Shown here piece after piece: positions 19,995-28,574 of a stretch of 64,000 bases of DNA. The notes beneath the pieces were generated by a model. It did no database searches and had not been told where the DNA came from. It was given only the letters and a program-made list of their open reading frames with translations. The first letter of the stretch is position 1, and each line of letters opens with the position of its first letter. The position numbers and the translations under genes are program-made. This DNA is from Bacteroidota bacterium (GTDB lineage Bacteria > Bacteroidota > Bacteroidia > Chitinophagales > Chitinophagaceae): contig VGGR01000006.1 of assembly GCA_016868585.1 (NCBI GenBank), positions 32,486 through 96,485 of the forward strand, written 5' to 3'.

Positions 19995-21395
19995 ATGGCC
20001 GAAGTGATCCTCATGCCGAGACTCAGTGACACGATGACTGAAGGAGTTATCGCTGCCTGGCATAAAAAGGTTGGAGACCAAGTAAAGAAAGGCGATCTGC
20101 TCGCAGAAGTAGAAACAGATAAAGCCACCATGGAACTCGAAAGTTACAAAGATGGAGTACTGTTGCATCTTGGTGGCAATAAAGGATCCAAGATCCAGGT
20201 TAATGGCTTGCTGGCTATTATTGGAAATGAAAACGAGGATATTTCTTACTTACTGAATACGCCCGTCGCAGCAGCCCCGGTACCTTCCTCTACTACATCA
20301 AGTGCTCCCGCTGCTACAACTACTAATTCCCCTGCCCCCTCCAGCACACTGGATTTATCAAAAATGGATGAAGTGGTTTTAATGCCACGCCTGAGCGACA
20401 CGATGGAGGTGGGAGTAATTGCCGGCACTTCTGCACCCACAACCGCAACTGCACAAACAGCAACAAGTTCGTCTGCTTCTGTGATTTCATCCCCAGTAAT
20501 CGCAGCAGATGCTACAACAGCTACTCCTAACGGAAGAATAAAAGCCTCCCCATTGGCCAAAAAAATTGCCCAGGACAAAGGAGTAGATCTTTCCTCCCTG
20601 CATGGCAGTGGCGATGGGGGTAGAATAATAAAGGCGGATCTGGACAATGTTCAAATGGGTGGACAACCCACGACTATAGCTAGTGTGGCACCCGCATATG
20701 CGGGACAAACCAAAGAGGGATATACCGATACGCCTAACTCACAAATGCGTGGCGTGATTGCCCGTCGGTTGGCCGAAAGCAAATTTTCAGCTCCTCATTT
20801 TTATCTCAAGATGGAGATAAATATGGACCAGGCTATTGCTGCCCGAACACAATTAAATGAAGTAAGCCCTGTCAAGGTTAGTTTTAACGATTTTGTGATT
20901 AAAGCGGTTGCATTGGCGCTTCGTCAACATCCAGCTGTTAACGCTTCCTGGCTTGGCGATAAGATCAGAAGATATCACCATGTGCATGTTGGTGTTGCCG
21001 TAGCCCTTGAAGATGGACTTATAGTCCCTGTGGTACGATTTGCGGATAACAAAACATTACCTCAAATTGCGGCAGAGGCAAAGGAACTTGCCGCCAAGGC
21101 CAAGAGTAAAAAATTGCAACCCAACGAATTCACGGGAAATACTTTCACCATCTCTAATCTGGGCATGATGGATATTGATGAATTTACCGCCATCATCAAT
21201 CCACCAGACAGTTGTATGCTGGCAGTAGGTCGTATCAGCGAAAAAGTAATTCGAAAGACAGATGGGTTTGCAGTTACACAAGTCATGAAAGTAACATTGA
21301 GTTGCGATCATCGTAGTGTGGATGGGGCATCCGGAGCTGCGTTTTTGCAAACTGTCAAGAAATTTTTGGAGAACCCTATTCAACTTTTTCTTTAA
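19995..21395 (+). CDS. Pyruvate dehydrogenase E2, dihydrolipoamide acetyltransferase
   Basis: E2 is the core of the pyruvate dehydrogenase complex and passes the acetyl group from lipoyl-lysine to CoA. From ATG 19995 (the TTG two codons earlier is less likely) the 466 residues contain one complete lipoyl domain (1-80, lipoyl lysine K43 in ETDKATME), an Ala/Pro/Thr linker, a second lipoyl domain reduced to its first 21 residues (124-144, 'MDEVVLMPRLSDTM' plus 'EVGVIAG'), another linker, an E1/E3-binding domain ('ASPLAKKIAQDKGVDLSSL') and the catalytic domain ending with the HxxxDG motif 'DHRSVDGASGAAFL'. Related Bacteroidota proteins have two full lipoyl domains, so an in-frame deletion is likely. 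E1 and E3 genes are not nearby. Confidence 0.94.
   Translation: MAEVILMPRLSDTMTEGVIAAWHKKVGDQVKKGDLLAEVETDKATMELESYKDGVLLHLGGNKGSKIQVNGLLAIIGNENEDISYLLNTPVAAAPVPSSTTSSAPAATTTNSPAPSSTLDLSKMDEVVLMPRLSDTMEVGVIAGTSAPTTATAQTATSSSASVISSPVIAADATTATPNGRIKASPLAKKIAQDKGVDLSSLHGSGDGGRIIKADLDNVQMGGQPTTIASVAPAYAGQTKEGYTDTPNSQMRGVIARRLAESKFSAPHFYLKMEINMDQAIAARTQLNEVSPVKVSFNDFVIKAVALALRQHPAVNASWLGDKIRRYHHVHVGVAVALEDGLIVPVVRFADNKTLPQIAAEAKELAAKAKSKKLQPNEFTGNTFTISNLGMMDIDEFTAIINPPDSCMLAVGRISEKVIRKTDGFAVTQVMKVTLSCDHRSVDGASGAAFLQTVKKFLENPIQLFL
20364..20426 (+). other. Remnant of a second lipoyl domain
   Basis: The encoded 21 residues repeat the beginning of the first lipoyl domain (DEVVLMPRLSDTM against AEVILMPRLSDTM) and then run straight into a Ser/Thr/Ala linker. 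The part with the lipoyl-lysine loop is missing, while the reading frame continues. Confidence 0.75.
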
Positions 21396-21507
21396 AGTTT
21401 AATACAGTAGCAGGGCCTAACAAAGCAGCTGCTATTTCAGCAAAGGATATTGCTAAAGGATTCAACAGGCTTGCATTTCCTTTTTTTGATTGACGTAGCT
21501 TTACCCT

Positions 21508-21876
21508 ATGAGCATCTCAAGATCTACCCTTGTATTGGGCGCTTCAGTGAAGGAAGACCGGCATAGTAATCAAGCTATCAAAGACCTCCAATTTTATCAA
21601 CATCCAGTTTGTGCCATTGGAGCTCGTAAGGGCGTAATAGGTAAGACGCCGATTGAAACAGCATTGATCTATCCAACCGAGCTCCACACTGTTACTTTAT
21701 ATCTCTCTCCTGAGAAACAAAAACCTTATTACAATTACCTGTTAAAGTTGCATCCACAGCGAATCATTTTCAATCCAGGTACAGAAAATAAAGAGCTCCA
21801 ATTACTGGCCCAAGAAGCAGGAATCGCAACGATGGAAGCTTGTACATTGGTCCTGCTCCGAACTGGCCAGTATTGA
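21508..21876 (+). CDS. CoA-binding protein (CoA_binding_2 family)
   Basis: A 122-residue Rossmann-like protein with the family pattern 'TLVLGASVKEDRHSNQAIKDL', 'PVCAIGARKGVIGKTPI' and 'QRIIFNPGTENKELQLLA' ending in 'CTLVLLRTGQY'. Proteins of this type (YccU-like) bind coenzyme A through the N-terminal glycine/serine loop; their physiological role is unclear. It starts at ATG 21508, about 110 bases after the E2 gene, and reads in the same direction. It could be cotranscribed, but the gap suggests its own promoter. Confidence 0.75.
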   Translation: MSISRSTLVLGASVKEDRHSNQAIKDLQFYQHPVCAIGARKGVIGKTPIETALIYPTELHTVTLYLSPEKQKPYYNYLLKLHPQRIIFNPGTENKELQLLAQEAGIATMEACTLVLLRTGQY

Positions 21877-21985
21877 ATTTGGGTGTTGGCCCATTCACAA
21901 CCCTTTGCACAGGCTGTGTATATCTTAATGCTTGTTCAGTCAATAAAGATTGATTAAGCGCGTAAATTGGGAAAACAGAAAAAAT

Positions 21986-22459
21986 ATGCGATGGAGAAAA
22001 TTCAACGGCGATCCGGTAGAACTTCCCATTTTTGAAGCCGTAAAAGCCGCTATTCTCAGGGAAACAAAACTTGGATATCGTTTAAAGGTATGTATCGGCT
22101 CCGACTCTCAAATAAAAGGAAAAGAAACAGAGTTTGCAACTGTAATTGTTTTTCTCCGAGAGGGGAAAGGTGGTTTTATGTTCATCCATAATGAAAAAAC
22201 CCGTCAATCTTTCACCATTAAAGAACGAATGTTGGCAGAAGTAACCAAGAGCATCGAAGTGGCACATCTACTGTGTTCGCTCTTTACCCAGTACGATGTT
22301 GACATGGAAGTGCATGCTGATATCAATACCAATCCCCAATTCAAAAGCAATGCTGCCCTGCGTGAAGCCATGGGTTATATCCTGGGAATGGGTTTTGCGT
22401 TCAAGGCAAAACCTGAGGCCTTTGCCAGCACCAGCTGTGCTAACAAAATGGTGAGCTAA
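21986..22459 (+). CDS. YkuK-like RNase H fold protein (DUF458)
   Basis: A 157-residue protein starting at ATG 21986 (the frame is open from a TTG at 21950, but the extension is basic and unconserved). 'RLKVCIGSDSQIKGKETEFATVIVF' with an aspartate after GS, 'ERMLAEVTKSIEVAHLL', and 'VDMEVHADINTNPQFKSN' match the DUF458/YkuK family, which has an RNase H-like fold with conserved acidic residues. Activity and target are not established as far as I know. Its last 4 bases overlap the end of engB on the other strand. Confidence 0.75.
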   Translation: MRWRKFNGDPVELPIFEAVKAAILRETKLGYRLKVCIGSDSQIKGKETEFATVIVFLREGKGGFMFIHNEKTRQSFTIKERMLAEVTKSIEVAHLLCSLFTQYDVDMEVHADINTNPQFKSNAALREAMGYILGMGFAFKAKPEAFASTSCANKMVS

Positions 22460-23112
22460 CGCCCTTTGCTCTTTGACTGATGCAGGCTGCGTATGTAACG
22501 CAGCAACTCAATTCGGCCTTCTTTTGCAACTGCAGAGGTTAGAAAAATCCGAGGGAGGATTTCCCACTCTTCAAGCAAACGACTGGAAAACAAGGCTAGG
22601 TTTCGTTGAGTGGCACCCGGTTTATTTTTATCAGTTTTGGTAAAAACAAGACTGAATGGAGCCTGCCACTCCCCCAATTGATGAATAAATTCAAGGTCAA
22701 TAGCCTGAGGTGTATGCCTACTGTCTATTACTACAAATAAATTTTGCAGATTCTCTCTTTTTCGAATATATGACTCGATCATATTTCCCCAATTGCGTCG
22801 CGCTTTTTGAGAAACAGTAGCCGCATATCCATAACCAGGTAAATCGACCAAATACCATTTTGTTTTATCGGTATCTATCACTTCAAAGTGGTTTATCAAA
22901 CGAGTTTTACCAGGTGTAGCAGAAGTTTTGGCCAACTTTGCCGCACCCGTTAACAAATTGATCAAAGAAGATTTGCCTACATTACTTCTGCCAATGAATG
23001 CATACTCCGGTTTATCGGCAATCGGGCATTGCTTATGCGTTTCACTGCTGATTAGGTATTTGGCTTGTAGAGTAGGCTCTTTCATTTGCATACACGAAGT
23101 AACCATTTTCAT
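22456..23112 (-). CDS. engB: Ribosome biogenesis GTPase EngB (YsxC/YihA)
   Basis: EngB is an essential GTPase required for assembly of the large ribosomal subunit. It has the G1 loop GRSNVGKSS, the G2/G3 segment 'TPGKTRLINHFEV...DLPGYGYA', the G4 motif 'FTKTDKNKPG' and a G5 'LTSAVAKEG'. The start is uncertain: ATGs occur at 23112, 23106, 23091 and 23085 in frame. I give the first; the last two bring the protein closest to the family length (about 210 residues). It is divergent from menG with only about 50 bases between the starts, and convergent with the YkuK-like gene. Confidence 0.93.
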   Translation of the reverse strand: MKMVTSCMQMKEPTLQAKYLISSETHKQCPIADKPEYAFIGRSNVGKSSLINLLTGAAKLAKTSATPGKTRLINHFEVIDTDKTKWYLVDLPGYGYAATVSQKARRNWGNMIESYIRKRENLQNLFVVIDSRHTPQAIDLEFIHQLGEWQAPFSLVFTKTDKNKPGATQRNLALFSSRLLEEWEILPRIFLTSAVAKEGRIELLRYIRSLHQSKSKGR

Positions 23113-23150
23113 TGCAATCAACAAGGAATCAAGTTCTGCACGGCTCCTCG

Positions 23151-23158
23151 TACATTTG
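23151..23158 (+). promoter_or_regulatory. -7 element before menG
   Basis: TACATTTG, an exact TAnnTTTG match, ends 4 bases before the ATG at 23163. The menG-porT mRNA would be leaderless or have a leader of one or two bases. No TTTG box at the usual distance. Confidence 0.6.
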
Positions 23159-23162
23159 CGAA

Positions 23163-23903
23163 ATGCCGCTACCCCACGACCCTATTACACCCGAACAGCA
23201 TTCAATATTGCCCAAAAAAAAGCAAGTAGCGAACATGTTTGACCGGATCGCGGGTCGGTACGACTTCATGAATCGAATTCTTTCCGGCCGAATTGATCGA
23301 CAATGGAGAAAAGCAGCCTTGCGAAAACTTAAGGCAAAGCAACCAAAATATATCTTGGATGTAGCAACCGGAACCGCAGATTTTGCGCTCATGGCCTCTG
23401 CTATGCATAAAGGGGCACATATTACGGGTATTGATATTTCCTCAGGCATGCTCGCAGCGGGAAAAAGAAAAATTTTGCGCAAGGGGCTCCAATCAACAAT
23501 TGAGCTGCAGGAAGGTGATGCCGAAACAATAAATGCTCCGGCTAACACGTTTGATGCTGTAACGGTAGCTTTCGGTGTCAGAAATTTTGAAAATTTACTG
23601 GCAGGACTTTCCGAAATGCATCGTGTACTTAAACCTGATGGACAAGTATTGATCCTCGAATTTTCAACCCCACGAAACCCATTGATTCGTTTTTGCTATA
23701 ACACATATATGAAAGGAATAGCGCCGATATTGGCAAGATTATTTGGAACAGATCATCATGCCTATACCTATCTTAATCGTTCAACCAATGCTTTTCCCGA
23801 CAGAGAGCACTTTATTTATTTACTCAAAGAGACTGGCTATACAGACGCGTCTTTTCAACCCCTGACATTTGGAATATGTTGCATCTATACCGCCAGCAAA
23901 TAA
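23163..23903 (+). CDS. ubiE: Demethylmenaquinone methyltransferase MenG/UbiE
   Basis: This enzyme methylates demethylmenaquinone with SAM, the last step of menaquinone synthesis, the quinone of Bacteroidota. From ATG 23163 there are 246 residues: 'ANMFDRIAGRYDFMNRILS' signature, SAM loop 'YILDVATGTADFAL', 'VTVAFGVRNFENLLAGLSEM' and 'GQVLILEFSTP' with a C-terminal 'FPDREHFIYLLKETGY'. The open frame extends to 23112, but the promoter element at 23151-23158 lies within that extension, so the later ATG is favoured. porT begins inside its last 28 bases. Confidence 0.95.
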   Translation: MPLPHDPITPEQHSILPKKKQVANMFDRIAGRYDFMNRILSGRIDRQWRKAALRKLKAKQPKYILDVATGTADFALMASAMHKGAHITGIDISSGMLAAGKRKILRKGLQSTIELQEGDAETINAPANTFDAVTVAFGVRNFENLLAGLSEMHRVLKPDGQVLILEFSTPRNPLIRFCYNTYMKGIAPILARLFGTDHHAYTYLNRSTNAFPDREHFIYLLKETGYTDASFQPLTFGICCIYTASK

Positions 23904-24619
23904 TTAGCATCGCCATAGGCATGGCATCACTGTTTGTACAAACGGCGATGGCGCAGTACAATACCAGCAGGATAGAAATAAACCTGAGCGAACATGACAG
24001 CAAGCCCTATTATTTTGGCATTACCATAGGTGGAAATAGCTCACGATTTCATACCAGTTTTCATTCTGCTTTTTTACAATCCGACAGTGTATTAGTGGCA
24101 GAGCCCAACAATACAGGTGGCGCTTCATTGGGGCTATCCGCAACTGCCCGGCTTTCTGATCATTTTCAATTTCGCTTTAATCCCCAATTATTTTTTGTTG
24201 ATCGAAGTATTAAATATGTTTTACGTTATCCGGATCCCGCATCCGATAATCAAACAGAAGTAGTAAAGAAAGTGGAATCGGTTACCATGTCTTTTCCCTT
24301 GCATATTAAATTTCAGAGTGATCGAATCGGAAATTTTAGGGTCTACACGCTTGCGGGCATTAAGGGAGATATCGATATGGCCAGCAATGCAAGAGCCAAA
24401 CGAGCCGAACAGCTTGTCAAAATTGAAAAAAATGACTGGGGTCCTGAATTGGGCATTGGTTTCAATTTTTTCTTTCCCACTTTTATTTTCTCCCCAGAAA
24501 TAAAAATCAGTAATGGTGTCAGAAACATTCATTCACGCGACCAGGATTTACAATTCTCCAATGTCATCGATCGAATTCAAAGTCGCATGATAGTATTTTC
24601 CATTCATCTGGAGGGCTAG
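23876..24619 (+). CDS. porT: Type IX secretion system outer-membrane protein PorT
   Basis: PorT is an outer-membrane protein needed for type IX secretion. The 247-residue protein has a signal peptide (residues 1-27, ending 'VQTAMAQ'), then alternating strands of a small beta barrel: 'YYFGITIGGNSSRFHTSF', 'LGLSATARLSDHFQFRFNPQ', 'VTMSFPLHIKFQSDRIGNFR' and a terminal 'IQSRMIVFSIHLEG'. Its place directly after menG/ubiE is the usual location of porT in this phylum. The ATG lies 28 bases before the end of menG, and the alternative ATG at 23921 would leave a poor signal peptide, so overlapping translation is likely. Confidence 0.85.
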   Translation: MLHLYRQQIISIAIGMASLFVQTAMAQYNTSRIEINLSEHDSKPYYFGITIGGNSSRFHTSFHSAFLQSDSVLVAEPNNTGGASLGLSATARLSDHFQFRFNPQLFFVDRSIKYVLRYPDPASDNQTEVVKKVESVTMSFPLHIKFQSDRIGNFRVYTLAGIKGDIDMASNARAKRAEQLVKIEKNDWGPELGIGFNFFFPTFIFSPEIKISNGVRNIHSRDQDLQFSNVIDRIQSRMIVFSIHLEG

Positions 24620-24732
24620 CCAGTCCCAATCCTGAGTATTTAACGAAAGGAACTGATATTGTTCTTAGCATTTACGTTGTTGAACCGTTTTTTTCTGCTT
24701 GACTTAGCCAACTCTATCGCCTATACTCATGC

Positions 24733-26265
24733 ATGTTTGTGACAACCTATGGAAGTGCTTTGATTGGCATTGAAGCTAAAAAAATACATATCGAAGTAAA
24801 CTGGCTATTGACCGGCAAGGCTTCCACCCTGGTGGGACTACCGGATAGCGCCATAAGAGAAAGTTTAGAACGGATTGAAAGTGCTTTTAAGACCAATGGC
24901 TATAAATTTCCCCGAACCAAACTGGTAATCAATCTGGCGCCGGCAGATATTCGAAAAAGCGGAACGGCTTTTGATCTTCCTATTGCCATTGGAATTTTAG
25001 CGGCATCAGGTCAATTAAAAAAGGTGGAGGACCTGCAAAAATACCTGCTGATGGGAGAATTAGCATTGGATGGCAGTATTCGATCTATTCGGGGAGCACT
25101 GCCCATTGCGCTCCAGGCAAAAAAAGATGGATTTACAGGGGTCATTTTACCTGCTGAAAACACTGCAGAAGCCATCTTAATTCGATCCATTGATATAATT
25201 GGAGCGTCACATCTCAATGAAATAGTGGCATTATTTAGTGAGCAACTTGAAATAAAGGCTATAGTAAAAAAAGACAAGCCTCCGGAAAAGGAAAAATTTA
25301 ACGCAACCACTGAAATAAAAGAAACCGTTATTGGACAGGAGTTGGCAAAAAGGGCATTGGAAATTGCCGCTGCCGGCGGGCATCATCTACTTCTCTATGG
25401 CGCACCGGGCGCCGGCAAAACGATGTTGGCAAGACGTTTATCCCTGTTACTTCCCGCGTTATCATACCCGGAGGCCATAGAAACCAGCCTTATTCACTCC
25501 GTAACAGGGCATGGCATTCATCCACAATTATTAACCGGAAAGCGCCCTTTTCGCGATCCGCATCATTCTATTTCAGATGCCGGCTTGATAGGTGGAGGCC
25601 GAAACTTGCAACCCGGAGAAATTTCGTTAGCACATCATGGTGTATTATTTCTGGACGAACTACCCGAGTTCAAGCGAAATGTTCTGGAAGCACTTCGCCA
25701 GCCATTGGAGGAAAGATGTATTGTTTTAGCCAGAGCCGGACATACTTGCCATTATCCTTGTTCATTTTTACTGGTAGCAGCAATGAATCCCTGTCCTTGT
25801 GGATATCACGGACATCCCACTATCCCTTGCTCTTGCACAACAGGGATGATCCAACGGTACAAACATCGAATTTCCGGTCCACTACTGGATCGGATCGATC
25901 TGCATGTGGAAGTAAAACCGTTAGGGGCTAATGAATTGATTCAAACAGTAAATGCCGATAACAACAAGTTACTCTCCACATTGGATAAAATAAAAAAAGC
26001 AAGAGAGATCCAGGCTATACGTTGGAAAACAATACCGCATTTTTATTGCAACGCCCAAGCCAATGGACAATTGATACATACTACATCAAAAATAGAAGAG
26101 GAAGGATTAAAAATCTTAGAGAAGGCAGCTATAAAGTTTGGCTACTCAGCGCGTGTATTGGACAGACTGCTAAAGGTGGCAAGGACCATTGCAGATCTGG
26201 ATCAGCAGGCTAGCATTTTACCCGCCCATTTCGCAGAAGCTATTCAGTTCAGAAACATCATATAA
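24733..26265 (+). CDS. YifB/ComM family Mg-chelatase-like AAA+ ATPase
   Basis: ComM-type proteins are hexameric helicases that promote branch migration during natural transformation. The 510 residues comprise an N-terminal Lon-protease-like (ChlI) domain ('GLPDSAIRESLERIESAF', 'INLAPADIRKSGTAFDLPIA'), the AAA+ module with Walker A GAPGAGKT and 'GVLFLDELPEF' Walker B, a cysteine motif ('AAMNPCPCGYHGHP') and a C-terminal Mg-chelatase domain. Length and order are standard. It is a single gene following porT after about 110 bases. A CoiA-like gene, from another competence-linked family, occurs at the right edge of the window. Confidence 0.93.
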   Translation: MFVTTYGSALIGIEAKKIHIEVNWLLTGKASTLVGLPDSAIRESLERIESAFKTNGYKFPRTKLVINLAPADIRKSGTAFDLPIAIGILAASGQLKKVEDLQKYLLMGELALDGSIRSIRGALPIALQAKKDGFTGVILPAENTAEAILIRSIDIIGASHLNEIVALFSEQLEIKAIVKKDKPPEKEKFNATTEIKETVIGQELAKRALEIAAAGGHHLLLYGAPGAGKTMLARRLSLLLPALSYPEAIETSLIHSVTGHGIHPQLLTGKRPFRDPHHSISDAGLIGGGRNLQPGEISLAHHGVLFLDELPEFKRNVLEALRQPLEERCIVLARAGHTCHYPCSFLLVAAMNPCPCGYHGHPTIPCSCTTGMIQRYKHRISGPLLDRIDLHVEVKPLGANELIQTVNADNNKLLSTLDKIKKAREIQAIRWKTIPHFYCNAQANGQLIHTTSKIEEEGLKILEKAAIKFGYSARVLDRLLKVARTIADLDQQASILPAHFAEAIQFRNII

Positions 26266-26334
26266 ATGATATTTACTTAAAGGCAAAACGATCTCACCAA
26301 TTTAAACGACCTTTGCATAAAGTGAATAGCAGAT

Positions 26335-28125
26335 ATGAAAATTTTATTTCGATATTTAAAACCCCATCGCTGGTTGGTTAGCCTGGTACTGATCCTATCG
26401 GCAACCAATATTGGATTTTCACTTTTCGATCCCATAATTTTTGGGAAATTGGTCAACCTTGCCAATCATTTTGCACAACACCGGGATCAATATACCAATC
26501 AAAAATTCTTTTTTTCCTTTACTGCAGCACCACACTATGGGGTATTCGCTTTACTGCTGGCTTCTGTTTCCGTGGCAATGGTAAGTCGAATCGCAAAAGC
26601 ATTTCAGGATTATACATTAAATCTGATTACGCAGAAGTTAGGGGCTGCAGTTTTTACAAAGGGCCTTCAGCATGCCATGAAGTTGCCGTTTCGTGAGTTT
26701 GAGGATGCACGCAGCGGAGAAACCTTGAGTATACTTCAAAAAGTGCGTGTAGACATAGAGCGTTTAGTTTCCTCCTTTATCAATGTTTTGTTTCCTGTTC
26801 TTATTGGGATAGTATTTGTCGCCATCTATGCCACAGCCATTGATTGGCGTTTACCTTTTTTTTACTTCGGAGGTATTTTTTTTCTAGTGTACTTTTCAAA
26901 TAAGTTTAGTCAAAAGGTTAAAGTAATTCAGAAAAAAATAATAACCCAAACAACCGCTCTGGCTGGCGCTACCACAGAATCTCTCCGTAATATTGAGTTG
27001 GTCAAAAGTTTGGGGTTAACTGAACAGGAAGTAGCCCGACTCAACCGAAATACCTTCAAGATTTTAGGACTGGAACTCACTAAAGTCAAAAAGATCAGAA
27101 GCATTAGTTTTCTGCAAGGAACTTTTGTAAATACGCTTCGACAGGTTATACTTTTTATGCTACTTTTTTTGGTGTTTAAAGACGAAATGAATGCTGGCGA
27201 GTTAGTAACCATGCAAATTTTCTCCTTTTTTGTATTTGGTCCATTACAAGAAATTGGCAATATCATTTTGACATACCGAGAAGCCCAAACGTCTTTGGAG
27301 AATTTTAATCTTTTGATGGAAAAAGCCCCTGAGGCCGTTCCCGCCAACCCTTCTCCATTGGGTAAAATTGAAACACTAGCGTTTGAGTCTGTAGGTTTTC
27401 AACACCCGACTGCACTTCAAAAAGCACTAAATGGAATTAGCTTTAAAGTAACTGCTGGAGAAACCATAGCATTTGTTGGGCCCTCTGGCTCAGGTAAAAC
27501 AACTATGATGAAGTTACTAGTGGGGCTTTACAGACCTGACAGTGGTCAAATTCTTTATAATGGATTAGATGAAAACAGTATTTATTTTGAGGATTTGCGT
27601 AATCAAATAGGCTTTGTAACACAGGACACACAACTATTTTCGGGCACCATTCGTGAAAACTTATTCTTTGTAAACCCACAGACTACGGAAGCCATGTTAT
27701 TGGAGGTGATACAAAAAGCATCCTGTCAAAGCTTACTCCATCGTGCAGAAAATGGTTTGGACACCATGATTGGTGAGGGAGGGCTGAAGCTATCCGGCGG
27801 AGAAAAACAGCGCCTGTCAATAGCAAGAGCGCTGTTGCGAGAGCCCAAGCTTCTGCTGTTCGATGAAGCTACTTCAGCCTTGGACTCTCTGACCGAGGAG
27901 GAGATCACCTCTACCATCAGGGAGGTTTCAAAAGCAGGTACACAGATAACCATCCTGATCGCTCATCGTCTATCTACGATCATGCACGCAGATCGTATTT
28001 ATGTTTTGGAAAAGGGAGAAATTGTGGAAACAGGTAAACACGAGGAACTGCTTGCAGAAAAAGGACTCTATTATGCCATGTGGAGGCAGCAGATCGGAGA
28101 ACGTAAGCAGCCCGTTATTACCTAG
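26335..28125 (+). CDS. ABC transporter, fused permease and ATPase (exporter type)
   Basis: A half-transporter of 596 residues expected to work as a homodimer. The N-terminal part has six membrane segments (residues 1-310) of the type I exporter fold. The ATPase part has Walker A GPSGSGKTT, the Q-loop, signature LSGGEKQRLS, Walker B 'LLLFDEATSALD' and the H-loop 'IAHRLST'. It most resembles the MsbA/BmrA-like group; the cargo cannot be read from the sequence. A GACCTTTG element at 26308-26315 (one mismatch to TAnnTTTG) may be its promoter. No partner gene lies beside it; the next DNA is a pseudogene islet. Confidence 0.93.
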   Translation: MKILFRYLKPHRWLVSLVLILSATNIGFSLFDPIIFGKLVNLANHFAQHRDQYTNQKFFFSFTAAPHYGVFALLLASVSVAMVSRIAKAFQDYTLNLITQKLGAAVFTKGLQHAMKLPFREFEDARSGETLSILQKVRVDIERLVSSFINVLFPVLIGIVFVAIYATAIDWRLPFFYFGGIFFLVYFSNKFSQKVKVIQKKIITQTTALAGATTESLRNIELVKSLGLTEQEVARLNRNTFKILGLELTKVKKIRSISFLQGTFVNTLRQVILFMLLFLVFKDEMNAGELVTMQIFSFFVFGPLQEIGNIILTYREAQTSLENFNLLMEKAPEAVPANPSPLGKIETLAFESVGFQHPTALQKALNGISFKVTAGETIAFVGPSGSGKTTMMKLLVGLYRPDSGQILYNGLDENSIYFEDLRNQIGFVTQDTQLFSGTIRENLFFVNPQTTEAMLLEVIQKASCQSLLHRAENGLDTMIGEGGLKLSGGEKQRLSIARALLREPKLLLFDEATSALDSLTEEEITSTIREVSKAGTQITILIAHRLSTIMHADRIYVLEKGEIVETGKHEELLAEKGLYYAMWRQQIGERKQPVIT

Positions 28126-28133
28126 TTAATCCT

Positions 28134-28511
28134 TTACTTCCAAACAAATGGCACCATTACACGCAATGAAAGTGTACGTCCTCTATTGAATACACCCATT
28201 AGTCCATTAGCTCCATTTTCTGCCGTATATTTTAAGCGACTGGTGAGCAGTATCTCTGCATTGGGCGGCCAGGGCCATTAGTAATTGTCGGTGATTGATG
28301 CGCAGGCTGTAATCGGGCCTTTCCTGATCGCATTGGTCGTTTTTGTTGCCAAAGGTTTCGATCAGCGTACCGGTGCACAAAAGGCCCGCGCGAAATGTTG
28401 GTCAAGCTTATTGTTTGTAATTCTGCTGAATGGTATTTCGCCTAAGATTGTGCATAGGCCGTAAAGCAGCCGTTACGAGGGCAGTACTACGATCAGCAGG
28501 TTAGTTTTCAT
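28134..28511 (-). pseudogene. Decayed outer-membrane protein gene
   Basis: This 450-base gap has no intact gene. On the minus strand an ATG at 28511 begins a signal-peptide-like 'MKTNLLIVVLP', almost the same start as the neighbouring barrel gene (MKTNLLVVLMLF), but stops follow at once (TAA after 12 codons, then TGA and TAA further on). In the ATG frame the 3' end reads 'ILLTSRLKYTAENGANGLMG' and 'VFNRGRTLSLRVMVPFVWK' up to a stop at 28134, a typical C-terminus of a beta-barrel protein with a final aromatic strand. A middle stretch ('ETFGNKNDQCDQ') is open in another frame. I read this as an outer-membrane gene broken by deletions and frameshifts; the family is not certain. Confidence 0.55.
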
Positions 28512-28574
28512 AAAATGATTTTAATAAAGTGAAGATAAAAATAAACCTGCGCGAAAGCTAATCAATATATTCAA

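Noticed and set aside
20246..20647. 133-codon antisense frame inside the E2 gene
   Set aside because: It mirrors the Ala/Thr/Pro linker codons of the real gene and shows only Val/Ala repeats; no start context or homology.
26928..27347. 139-codon antisense frame in the ABC transporter
   Set aside because: Lies wholly within a well-supported gene and shows no family motif.
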